Program-made: the position numbers and the translations under genes
Notes under the pieces: model-generated
Seen by the model: only the letters and a program-made list of their open reading frames with translations
What the model was told of the DNA's origin: nothing
The model's database searches: none
Part shown: piece after piece, positions 48,190 to 57,300 of the stretch
How the letters are laid out: the number at the start of each line of letters is the position of its first letter
Position numbering within the stretch: the first letter of the stretch is position 1
Assembly (NCBI RefSeq): GCF_014297595.2
Contig: NZ_CP060414.2
Span: forward strand, 2,046,001 to 2,110,000
DNA from: Neisseria musculi
GTDB taxonomy: Bacteria > Pseudomonadota > Gammaproteobacteria > Burkholderiales > Neisseriaceae
Direction: 5' to 3'
Length of the DNA stretch: 64,000 bases

Positions 48190-49425
48190 ATGAAAAACCT
48201 CGGTATCAAACTTGCACTGTTTATCAATTATTTTGTGTTTGCCATATTGCTCAACAGTGTCGGCATTGTAATCAAACAATCGCTGGCCAATTATGGCGTT
48301 ACGGAAACGGAAGCGAGCATTCTGGAGGCGTTTAAAGACTTGCCGATTGCCATCGTTTCTTTTTTCGTGGCTTCTTTCCTGCCGAAATTCGGCTATAAAA
48401 ACAGTATGCTGCTGGCGCTGGCTTTGGTGTTCGGCGCGTGTTTGTATATGTTTTTCGGCAACAGCTTCGATGCGTCTAAGGTTTTATTTTTGTGTATCGG
48501 CGTGTCGTTTGCCTTTATCAAGGTGTCGGTTTATTCGATGATCGGCCTGTTTACCGAAACCAAAGAGCAGCACAACAGCTTTATGAGTTCGATCGAAGGC
48601 TTTTTCATGATCGGCATCGCTTCGGCTTATTTTCTCTTTCCCGCGTTTTTCGATGCGGCAAACCCCGATGCCTGGCTGCGCGTGTATCTGCTGCTGGCCG
48701 GCCTGATTGCGGTGGCGTTTTTGCTGCTGCTGTTTACCAAAGTGGATGTGGATATCCCCAAATCCGAAGGCAGCCTGGCCGATGATTTTATGGGCATGCT
48801 GAAGCTGGTGGCGCTGCCGCTTACCATCTTCTTTATCTTGAGCGCGTTTTGCTTTGTGATGGTGGAACAGGGCATCATGACCTGGCTGCCCACGTTTAAC
48901 GAACGCGTTTTGTCGCTCAACGACACCCTGAGCGTTCAGATGGCCAGCATTTTGGCCTTGTCGCTGGCTGCGGGGCGTTTCTTGGCCGGGCAGGCGGTGA
49001 AAAAAGTGCCTTGGCTCGCTCTCTTAACCGCGTGCCTGCTGGCGGCGGCGGCCATTGTGGCGTTTGTATTGCCGCAGGCCTTAAACACCCCGGCGCAAAC
49101 CATTCATTCTTTCAGCGAAATCCCCGCCATCGGCTTTATCTTCCCCTTAATCGGCCTGTTTATCGCACCGGTTTACCCCTTAATCAGCTCGGCCACGCTC
49201 TCGGCACTGCCGCAGCGCATGCACAGCTCGATGACCGGCCTGATTGTGATTTTCTCTGCGCTGGGCGGCACGCTCGGCTCGCGGATTATCGGCATGCTGT
49301 TTGAGCATGTGGGCGGCGCGCAGGCGTTTTACTTTATGCTGGTTCCGATTGCGATTTTGATAGTTGCCCTGTTCTTATTGAACAAATTCATCAAGGATTA
49401 CGAAAATGCACATCAACAAAGCTGA
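48190..49425 (+). CDS. MFS transporter, probably for a sugar (trehalose candidate)
   Basis: 411 residues with 12 membrane helices. The N-terminal half resembles FucP/TsgA-like proteins (ILLNSVGIVIKQSLANYGVT). Ribosome site AAGGTGGG. The last 20 bp overlap the trehalase gene, so the two are translationally coupled. I infer that it imports trehalose, or a related glucoside, for the trehalase. FucP-type family membership is firmer than the substrate. Confidence 0.82.
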   Translation: MKNLGIKLALFINYFVFAILLNSVGIVIKQSLANYGVTETEASILEAFKDLPIAIVSFFVASFLPKFGYKNSMLLALALVFGACLYMFFGNSFDASKVLFLCIGVSFAFIKVSVYSMIGLFTETKEQHNSFMSSIEGFFMIGIASAYFLFPAFFDAANPDAWLRVYLLLAGLIAVAFLLLLFTKVDVDIPKSEGSLADDFMGMLKLVALPLTIFFILSAFCFVMVEQGIMTWLPTFNERVLSLNDTLSVQMASILALSLAAGRFLAGQAVKKVPWLALLTACLLAAAAIVAFVLPQALNTPAQTIHSFSEIPAIGFIFPLIGLFIAPVYPLISSATLSALPQRMHSSMTGLIVIFSALGGTLGSRIIGMLFEHVGGAQAFYFMLVPIAILIVALFLLNKFIKDYENAHQQS

Positions 49426-51235
49426 AACCCTGGCCGCCCTGCTTGCTCAGGAAGACACCGACCGCAGCAACACCATCACCATTGATGATCAAGGCCCGAA
49501 ACATTTTACGGTCAAAGGAGAAAACGGCGAAACGCTGGAAGTGAAAGGCACTTATTATCTGGCCAACCTGTTGCAGGAAGTATGGCTGGGCAACGGCCGT
49601 CTGAACCCCGAAAACGTGCAGATGAAGCCGCTGGAGCGGGTGGATTATTTAATGAACACCCACTATTGGCACACCCTCAGCCGCCGCATAGATGCCGGCA
49701 ATATCCTCGCCACGCTGGCCGATGAAAAGCGCAGCAGCAACAAAGCCTATCTATATGTGCCCGCCGCCGATTCAGACGGCCTCGAATACTACCGCCGCAT
49801 CAGCGCCGATTATCCGCAAATCGAAATCATCGAGCTGCCCGCCCCGCCGTTTTCAGACGGCCTCTTGGCCGAAATCGACAAAAAACCCGGCCTGCTGGCA
49901 TTGAAATACGACAAAACCGCCGGCACACCGCTGCCTTATGTGGTGCCCGGCGGGCGTTTCAACGAAATGTACGGCTGGGACAGCTATTTCATCGCGCTGG
50001 GGCTGATGGCGCACAACCAATACGATTTGGCCAAAGGCATGCTCGAAAACACCGCCTACCAAATCAAGTATTACGGCAAAATGCTCAACGCCAACCGCAG
50101 CTACTACCTCACCCGCTCGCAGCCTCCGTTTTACACCCCCTATTTAAGCGCGTTTTACCGCCGCTATGCCGGGCGGCTGCCGCAAAACTGGCTGGCCGAA
50201 CACCTGGCCGTTGCCATCGATGAATACCAAAACGTGTGGATGAACCCGCAAACCCACCTTTTTGCCGACATCGGACTGAACCGCTATTTCGATGAAGGCT
50301 GCGGCCGCCCCAAAGAAACCGAACCCGGCCATTTCAACTTTATTTTGCAGCAATACGCCGCCAAACACGGCGTAGGCACCGCAGAAATGGAACGCGCCTA
50401 CGGTGCCGGCGAAATCCAAGATGCCGATCTCGACCGCTATTTCATACACGACCGCGCCATGCGCGAAAGCGGCCACGACACCACCACGCGGCTCGATGAT
50501 GTGTGCGCCGACACCGCCTGCGTTGATTTGAACGCGATTATGTACCGCATCGAAACCGACATCGCCGCCCTGATTGCCGACTATTTCCCGCAAGGCTTCG
50601 ATCACAACGGCACACGGCACACCGCCGAGGGCTGGCGCGCCAAAGCGCAGGCACGCTGCGATGCCGTGCAGCAATATTTGTGGAACGAAGCAGACGGCAC
50701 GTTTTACGACTACAACGTTGCCACCAAAGCGCAAAACCGCTTCGTTTCCGCCACCAACCTGCTGCCTTTGTGGGCGGGGTTGTGCAGCCGGGAGCAGGCA
50801 GAGCGGCTGGTTAAATCGCAACTGGGCGCGCTGTTGTGCGCAGGCGGCATCGCCTCCACCGCCCCCATCGGCGCAGAAATCCGCGGCCCCGAACGCCAGT
50901 GGGATTACCCCTACGGCTGGGCGCCGCACCAGATTCTGATTTGGGAAGGGCTGGAGCGTTACGGCTTCGAGCGCGAAATGCGTGAAGCCGCCTATGCCTG
51001 GGTGCAGATGATTATCCGCGCCACAGTGGAATACAACGGCCTGATTCCCGAAAAATTCAACGTGGTCGAAGGCTCGCACAAAACCGATGTGGAATACGGC
51101 AATGTCGGCACCGTGTTCGACTATGTGCCCGCCGGCGGCTTCGGCTGGACCAACGCCTCGCTCGTTTTAGGCATTGCCAAACTCACCGAAGCGCAAAAAG
51201 CCGCATTAAACGCGCTGGCCGACTCCACGCCCTAA
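49406..51235 (+). CDS. Trehalase, glycoside hydrolase family 37
   Basis: 609 residues. Both GH37 signatures are present: PGGRFNEMYGWDSY (about residue 181) and QWDYPYGWAPHQ (about 498). The catalytic acid region DDVCADTACVDLNA and the C-terminal EKFNVVEG (catalytic base side) are also conserved. There is no signal peptide, so it is a cytoplasmic TreF-like enzyme splitting trehalose into two glucose. Coupled to the MFS transporter. Two in-frame DUS (49770, 49850) encode SDGL. Confidence 0.93.
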   Translation: MHINKAETLAALLAQEDTDRSNTITIDDQGPKHFTVKGENGETLEVKGTYYLANLLQEVWLGNGRLNPENVQMKPLERVDYLMNTHYWHTLSRRIDAGNILATLADEKRSSNKAYLYVPAADSDGLEYYRRISADYPQIEIIELPAPPFSDGLLAEIDKKPGLLALKYDKTAGTPLPYVVPGGRFNEMYGWDSYFIALGLMAHNQYDLAKGMLENTAYQIKYYGKMLNANRSYYLTRSQPPFYTPYLSAFYRRYAGRLPQNWLAEHLAVAIDEYQNVWMNPQTHLFADIGLNRYFDEGCGRPKETEPGHFNFILQQYAAKHGVGTAEMERAYGAGEIQDADLDRYFIHDRAMRESGHDTTTRLDDVCADTACVDLNAIMYRIETDIAALIADYFPQGFDHNGTRHTAEGWRAKAQARCDAVQQYLWNEADGTFYDYNVATKAQNRFVSATNLLPLWAGLCSREQAERLVKSQLGALLCAGGIASTAPIGAEIRGPERQWDYPYGWAPHQILIWEGLERYGFEREMREAAYAWVQMIIRATVEYNGLIPEKFNVVEGSHKTDVEYGNVGTVFDYVPAGGFGWTNASLVLGIAKLTEAQKAALNALADSTP

Positions 51236-51451
51236 GCCGTTTGGGCTTTGCCCAACCCGGGCCGCCCCGCTTTAAAACCACGGCAACGCCGGTTTGCCTT
51301 TGCGGCCGGTACCACCGGCAGCCCGCAGCCCCGTATTTATGGCAGATTCAACTACTTCGATACAAGGCCGCAGGCAATACGGCAAGGCGCAGCAACGCTG
51401 TAGTGGAAGTTAAGGCAATCCGCTGTCTTTAGCAAACAGGCCGGCCGGGCA

Positions 51452-51480
51452 AAGGCCGTCTGAACGTTTCAGACGGCCTT
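51452..51480 (+). terminator. Inverted-DUS terminator after trehalase
   Basis: AAGGCCGTCTGAAC and its inverted partner TTTCAGACGGCCTT (to 51480) with almost no loop. Confidence 0.7.
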
Positions 51481-51733
51481 GAATGCTTGCTGCAAACGGC
51501 CCGGCAACGGCTCAAGCCTTTGTTGGACAATCCAACCGTGCCGAAACGGCCCGGCGCAGGCTGACGGTCATGCCGTTACGGCAGCAAATTTAAAACCGCT
51601 TTCAACACTTCAAGCACCGGCGGGCACGGCCGCCCGTTGCAGCAACCGCCACAGCTCTTTCAATGCGGCGGCTGCAACACACCATCAACACCCTGCCCAC
51701 TATTTGGAGCCGGGGCGAATCGGCAGCCGTAAC

Positions 51734-51778
51734 CAACCTCAGGCCGTCTGAAATAATATTTCAGACGGCCTGAGGTTG
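51734..51778. terminator. Perfect 21-bp inverted-DUS hairpin
   Basis: Arms 51734-51754 and 51758-51778 are perfectly complementary with a 3-nt loop. Each arm contains a whole DUS extended by CAACCTC/GAGGTTG, well beyond the DUS itself. Confidence 0.8.
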
Positions 51779-52018
51779 ATGTATACCTATATTTTCAAAT
51801 TGAAAACAATCAGTTGGTTTCTCGCTTCCAAACCCTTGCTCTCCCCCGCCCTGACTTTCCGCCCCGTTTGTTGGAAATATTTAGCTTAAGTCATAAAAAA
51901 CTGTAATTTTCCGACAGGCAAACCTCTTTCGGGTTACAATTTCAACCTTATTCAAATCAACAACTTCATTGATACCCCACCGGGTTCCATCTCCTATCCA
52001 AACGAAAGGCTATCCCCC

Positions 52019-53491
52019 ATGAGTGCTTCCAAACGCGATTTAACCCGCATCCGCCACAACACCAAAATCGTGGCCACGCTCGGCCCGGGCAGCAACAATA
52101 TCGAATTGTTGAAAGATATGATTGCCATCGGCGGCCTGAATGTGGTGCGCTTCAATTTCAGCCACGGCACCCCCGAGTTTCATCAGGAAAATGCCCGCAT
52201 CGTGCGCGAGGCGGCCAAACTGGCCGGCCGCGAAGTGGCGATTATGGCCGATTTGCAGGGGCCGAAAATCCGCGTGGGCAAACTCGAAGGCGGCAGCGTC
52301 CGGCTCGAAGCGGGCGAAAAACTGCTGCTCGATGCCGCGCTCGAAGGCGAGGGCAGCCGCAACCGCGTGGGCTTGGACTACCGCGATCTGCCCAAAGACG
52401 TTCAGGCAGGCGATGTGCTGCTGCTGGACGACGGCCTGCTCACGCTGATTGTGGACAGCGTAAACGGCAGCGAAATCCTCACCACCGTGCAAAACAGCCA
52501 CACACTCAAAAGCAATAAAGGCATCAACAAACAGGGCGGCGGCCTCTCTGCGGGCGCGCTCACCGAAAAAGACTTCCGCGACCTGAAAACCGCTGTGGGC
52601 ATCGGCTGCGACTATCTGGCCGTGAGTTTTGTGAAATCGGGCGAAGACATGAAAACCGCCCGCGATTTGGTCGAGCGTGAAATGCAGGGCAGCAGCGCGG
52701 TGCGCCCCGGTTTGGTGGCCAAAATCGAGCGCGTGGAAGCCATTGCCAATCTCGATGAAATCATTCTGGCTTCAGACGGCATCATGGTGGCGCGCGGGGA
52801 TTTGGCCGTAGAAGTGGGCAATGCGGCCGTGCCCGCGCTGCAAAAACGCATGATACGCCGCGCACGCGAACTGCGCCGCTTCAGCATCACCGCCACCCAA
52901 ATGATGGAAAGCATGATTACCAACCCCGTGCCCACCCGCGCCGAAGTGAGCGATGTGGCCAACGCCGTGCTGGACGGCACCGATGCCGTGATGTGTTCTG
53001 CCGAAACCGCCATCGGTGCTTATCCGTTTGAAACCGTCCGCTATATGGCTTTAATCTGCGCCTCTGCCGAGGCTGAACAGGATTCGCTCAACGGCGTGAG
53101 CGAAGAGCATCCCGAAGCACCGGTGAGCGGCAATCTTGCCATCGCCGGCGGCGCGGTGCAGGTGGCGCGTGCCGTCAATGCCAAAGCCATCGTGGCCTTA
53201 ACCGAGAGCGGTTCCACCGCATTTGAAATCAGCCGCCACAGCATCCAGCTGCCGATTTATGCGCTCACCCCCAGCCGGTCGGCGCAGCGCCGTATGGCGA
53301 TGTACCGCGGCGTGCGCCCGCTGATGATTGCCACCAGCGCCGATCACGACACTGCAGTCGATGAGGTGGAAAACATGCTGCTCGAGCGCAAGGTGCTCGA
53401 TGCGGGCGACCAATACATCATCACCAGTGGTTCGCGTATGCGCGAGTCGGGCTCCACCAATATGCTGCAAATCTTCACCGTGCGCGGTTGA
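52019..53491 (+). CDS. pyk: Pyruvate kinase
   Basis: 490 residues. Conserved blocks are TRIRHNTKIVATLGPGSNN, VRFNFSHGTPEFH, ADLQGPKIRVGK, the active-site signature IILASDGIMVARGDLAVE, and ITATQMMESMITNPVPTRAE. It converts phosphoenolpyruvate and ADP to pyruvate and ATP. The C-terminal domain that binds allosteric effectors in this family is present. It is its own transcription unit with an inverted-DUS terminator. A DUS core at 52771 encodes ASDG inside the signature. Confidence 0.97.
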   Translation: MSASKRDLTRIRHNTKIVATLGPGSNNIELLKDMIAIGGLNVVRFNFSHGTPEFHQENARIVREAAKLAGREVAIMADLQGPKIRVGKLEGGSVRLEAGEKLLLDAALEGEGSRNRVGLDYRDLPKDVQAGDVLLLDDGLLTLIVDSVNGSEILTTVQNSHTLKSNKGINKQGGGLSAGALTEKDFRDLKTAVGIGCDYLAVSFVKSGEDMKTARDLVEREMQGSSAVRPGLVAKIERVEAIANLDEIILASDGIMVARGDLAVEVGNAAVPALQKRMIRRARELRRFSITATQMMESMITNPVPTRAEVSDVANAVLDGTDAVMCSAETAIGAYPFETVRYMALICASAEAEQDSLNGVSEEHPEAPVSGNLAIAGGAVQVARAVNAKAIVALTESGSTAFEISRHSIQLPIYALTPSRSAQRRMAMYRGVRPLMIATSADHDTAVDEVENMLLERKVLDAGDQYIITSGSRMRESGSTNMLQIFTVRG

Positions 53492-53520
53492 TAGCAGCCT
53501 GCAAAGGCTTTGCCGCACAA

Positions 53521-53555
53521 AAGGCCGTCTGAAAAAAATATTTTCAGACGGCCTT
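53521..53555 (+). terminator. Inverted-DUS terminator after pyk
   Basis: AAGGCCGTCTGAAAA ... TTTTCAGACGGCCTT with a short AT loop. Confidence 0.85.
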
Positions 53556-53636
53556 AAGGTATTTTTGCAAAGTTCACAAGATGTTTGTCTTCCACCATAT
53601 TCTGGATTGATTTGATTATCTTTTTTCTCTTAAGAC

Positions 53637-53675
53637 CATAACAGATACCCGGGTCAAGCCCGAGTATGACGGAAG
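53637..53675. repeat. Short palindromic intergenic repeat, copy 2
   Basis: The second copy of the hairpin repeat at 27-63, in the gap between pyk and the lipoprotein gene. It reads ACAGATACCCGGGTCAAGC and on to TATGACGGAA. Confidence 0.6.
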
Positions 53676-53710
53676 TGTTTTAAAACCGGCACGGGTTTTG
53701 CCAACATATC

Positions 53711-53743
53711 AGGCCGTCTGAAAATATTTTTTTCAGACGGCCT
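53711..53743 (-). terminator. Inverted-DUS terminator after the lipoprotein gene
   Basis: A DUS at 53711-53722 faces an inverted DUS ending at 53743, 28 bp beyond the stop of the leftward lipoprotein gene. Confidence 0.8.
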
Positions 53744-53771
53744 TTACCGTTTCAAATGCCTGAACCGGCGA

Positions 53772-54266
53772 TTACTGGCGGATACGCTTGGCAGAGGTTT
53801 CTACTTCGCGCACAATAATCTGCGGCTCGGGCTCGGGAGCGGCAACCGGGCAGGAAGCGGTTTCGGGATCAACCGCTTTCCAATGGAAGCTGCGGGCATA
53901 TTTTTTGCTGTCGTAAATAATCTTAAACTGACAGGTGGTTACGTTATCGGTGCCCTGCCCCGGCGTGTGGAAGTGAAACACATAATCCCATTCGCGCACA
54001 TTAAACATGCCCTCGTTGAAATGCGGACGCCCCAGCAGTTTGTAAAACTGGTCTTTGGTCATGCCCGCTTTGATTTGCGCCAGCTCATCGGCGGTGGGGA
54101 AAGTGCCTTTGTTGTGTTTGAACGAGGGCGACACTTTATGCACCGGCGGGAATACGGGGTTGTCGGTGGTGCCGTCTCTGCTCACATTGCTTTTGGTGGC
54201 GCAGGCCGATAAAGCCGCCGCCAAGAGCAGGCTTGCGCCTGCCTGAATGATGGTTTTTGTTTTCAT
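53772..54266 (-). CDS. SmpA/OmlA (BamE-like) outer-membrane lipoprotein
   Basis: 164 residues. Lipobox L19-S20-A21-C22 after MKTKTIIQAGASLLLAAA. The BamE-like domain is clear: FPTADELAQIKAGMTKDQFY, KLLGRPHFNEGMFNVREWDYVFHF, then CQFKIIYDSKKYARSFHW. BamE homologues support beta-barrel assembly. It lies 56 bp downstream of the giant trimeric autotransporter on the same strand, which suggests a dedicated helper, as small lipoproteins are for some other trimeric adhesins. A DUS hairpin lies between the two genes (54284-54316). Confidence 0.85.
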   Translation of the reverse strand: MKTKTIIQAGASLLLAAALSACATKSNVSRDGTTDNPVFPPVHKVSPSFKHNKGTFPTADELAQIKAGMTKDQFYKLLGRPHFNEGMFNVREWDYVFHFHTPGQGTDNVTTCQFKIIYDSKKYARSFHWKAVDPETASCPVAAPEPEPQIIVREVETSAKRIRQ

Positions 54267-54322
54267 ATCGTTTTCCTTGTTGTTTCAGACGGCCTGCACC
54301 AACAGGCCTTCTGAAAGCCTTG

Positions 54323-57300
54323 TTACCACTGATAACCTACGCCTGCGGTTGCACCGTAATGGCCGCGCGAGTTGCCGGTGGCGGAGCCTTTGATTACCCA
54401 GTTGCCGTTGTCGGAAATGCTGGAATAGCCCACGGCATAGCCGCTTTCACCCCGGTATGTACCGCCTGCCACGGCTACCATGCTCTTACCGGGCAGATAA
54501 GCCTGCGGCAGCCCGGCTACGGCCATGGCGGTTGCCGTGCCCGCATTGGAGCGGTTTTCTACATCATCGATGCGGCGGTTGAGCTGGTTGCCCATGTTCA
54601 CCGTGTAGTTGGCCACATTGTTGATGGCTTCATTGGTGTAATACAGCTGGCTGCCGTTGATGGCATCGGTGGAAGCAGCAGATATCTCACCATCGGCTAC
54701 ATTGGTGATTTTCTTACCGCCTGCATCCACACCATCTACGGTAACGCTCGGGCCGCCGGCAATGCTCAGGCCGTTGCCGTTAACGGTAGTACCGCCTGCT
54801 TTCACGGTTTCAACCGTCAAATCTTTGGCTGTGGCGACTTTATAGTTGGTGCTGCCGTCCGCGTTGCTGCTTTGCTCTACGACAATATTATCGCCTGCAC
54901 TAACAGTGGTTTTAGCTTTCACCGCTGCTTCGTTCACCGCGGCGATGGCATCGTGGATGCTGCCTTTACCGGTGCCGCCGATATTACTCATCCCTACACT
55001 GCCGTCAGGGGCAACCTTAGCATCACCGCCCAACACACCGGCCACAGAAGTTACAGTGTTGTAAAGCTGGCCGCCGTTCACGGCTTCTTTGCTGTCTTCA
55101 GCAATGCGGCCTGCGGCCACATTGGTAACGGCTTTGTTGTTGGCGTTCAATCCGTCTTTATCGATATAGGTGTTACCGCCTACCTTAACGCCGTCATTAC
55201 CCAGCACTACTTGGCTCTCGCCGCTGCCGGCGGTTACTTGGTCGAAGTTTACCTCTTTGGCAGTAGCGACTGTGTAGTTAGCGCTGCCATCTGCATTCTG
55301 GCTTTGCTCAACCACAATGTTGTCGCCCGCACTTACAGTGGTTTTAGCTTTCACCGCTGCTTGGTTCACTGCGGCGATGGCGTCGTGGATGCTGCCTTTG
55401 CCGGTGCCGCCGATGTCGGCGTTGGTGAATGCGCCGGTGTCGGGATCATAAGCGGTGGTGCCGCCGATGATGTTTTTCACCCCTTCGCCTTGGGCATACA
55501 GCTGGCCGCCGTTTACGGCTTCTTTGCTGTTTTGCGAAACTTCGCCTTTTTCCAGCCCGGTAATCTTGCCGTTGCTGCCCACTTTCAGACCGCCTGCTGT
55601 GAGGCCGTCTGAAGTCAGTGCCACATCGTCGCCGACTTTCACGCCGTCTTTGTTCAGCACGGTATCGCCCGAGGTGACGCTGTCGAAGTTTACGTCTTTG
55701 GCGGTGGCAACGGTGTAGGTGGTGCTGCCGTCCGGGTTCTGCTCTTCGGCCACGGTGATGTTCTCGCCCGCTTTCACCTTATTGGCGGCAGCAGCCGCGG
55801 CTTTCTTCAGCTGCGCTACGTTGGCGGCATCGGTGTCGGCGGTTCCTTCGGCTACGTTGGCTATCTTGTTGCCGCCGTTGTCCAACCCGCCCGCGGTGAG
55901 GCTGACGGGGCTGCCTGATGCGGGGGTGATGGTCAGCCCGCCGTTGTCCAGCACGCTGTTGCCGGCGGTGACTTTGTCGATGCTGATTTCTTTGGCCAGC
56001 TTCACGGTGAGGGTGTCGCTGCCGTCTGAAACTACGCCGATGTTGTTGTCGGACAGTTTGGCCGCATCGGTTAGGCCGCCTTTGATGTTGGCGGTGGTGC
56101 CCAGTTTGCGCTCGAAGCTGCTGCCGCTGTCGCCTGCAAAGGTGAGCGGTTTTTGGATTTCGGTGCCGATATTGTCCAGCGCGCCCTGGATGGTGCTGGC
56201 GCCGGCATACTGGCTGCCGTCTGCTTTGGTTACGGTGAACACCGGGGCGGCAACGGTGCCGTTGGCATCAACCGTTGTGCCGAGGGCGGCGGCAATCGGG
56301 CTGAGCTGCGATACGTTCACGGCATCGGTGCCGGCTTTGCCTGCGGCGACGTTGGTTACGGCTTTATTGCCGGCGTTGATGCCGTCTTTGTTAACGGCTA
56401 CATCGCCTGCTTTGAGGCCGTCTGAAGTCAGTGCCACATCGTCGCCGACTTTCACACCGGCGTTGTTCACGGTGGTGTCGCCTGCTGTGAGGCTGTCCAC
56501 GGTAACGGCTTTGGCCAAGTCGAAGGTGACGTTGTCGCTGTCGTCTGTTTTGCTGATCACGATGTTGCCGTCGCTGTTGTTCAGATCAACGGTTTCGCCC
56601 GGTTTCACGTTGCTGCTGTTTTTGCCGTTGGCGCTGAGGTTCCAGCCTTGGTCGGCGGTGCCTTTCACTGCGGCGATGGCGTCGTGGATGCTGCCTTTGC
56701 CGGTGCCGCCGATGTCGGCGTTGGTGAATGCGCCGGTGTCGGGATCATAGGCGGTGGTGCCGCCGATGATGTTTTTCACCCCTTCGCCCTGGGCATACAG
56801 CTGGCTGCCGTTTACGGCTTCTTTGCTGTTTTGCGAAACTTCGCCTTTTTCCAGCCCGGTAATCTTGCCGTTGCTGCCCACTTTCAGACCGCCTGCTTTA
56901 AGGCCGTCTGAAGTCAGTGCCACATCGTTGCCGACTTTCACGCCGTCTTTGTTCAGCACGGTATCGCCCGAGGTGACGCTGTCGAAGTTTACGTCTTTGG
57001 CGGTGGCAACGGTGTAGGTGGTGCTGCCGTCCGGGTTCTGCTCTTCGGCCACGGTGATGTTCTCGCCCGCTTTCACCTTATTGGCGGCAGCAGCCGCGGC
57101 TTTCTTCAGCTGCGCTACGTTGGCGGCATCGGTGTCGGCGGTTCCTTCGGCTACGTTGGCTATCTTGTTGCCGCCGTTGTCCAACCCGCCCGCGGTGAGG
57201 CTGACGGGGCTGCCTGATGCGGGGGTGATGGTCAGCCCGCCGTTGTCCAGCACGCTGTTGCCGGCGGTGACTTTGTCGATGCTGATTTCTTTGGCCAGCT

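Larger units (their letters stand above)
51236..52018. other. Long intergenic region upstream of pyk
   Basis: About 780 bp without a gene. A Correia-like element lies at 51345-51435, sharing ACTTCGATACAAG and CGGCAAGGCGCAGCAACG with the copy at 2964. DUS hairpins lie at 51452-51480 and 51734-51778. An AT-rich leader precedes pyk. Confidence 0.55.
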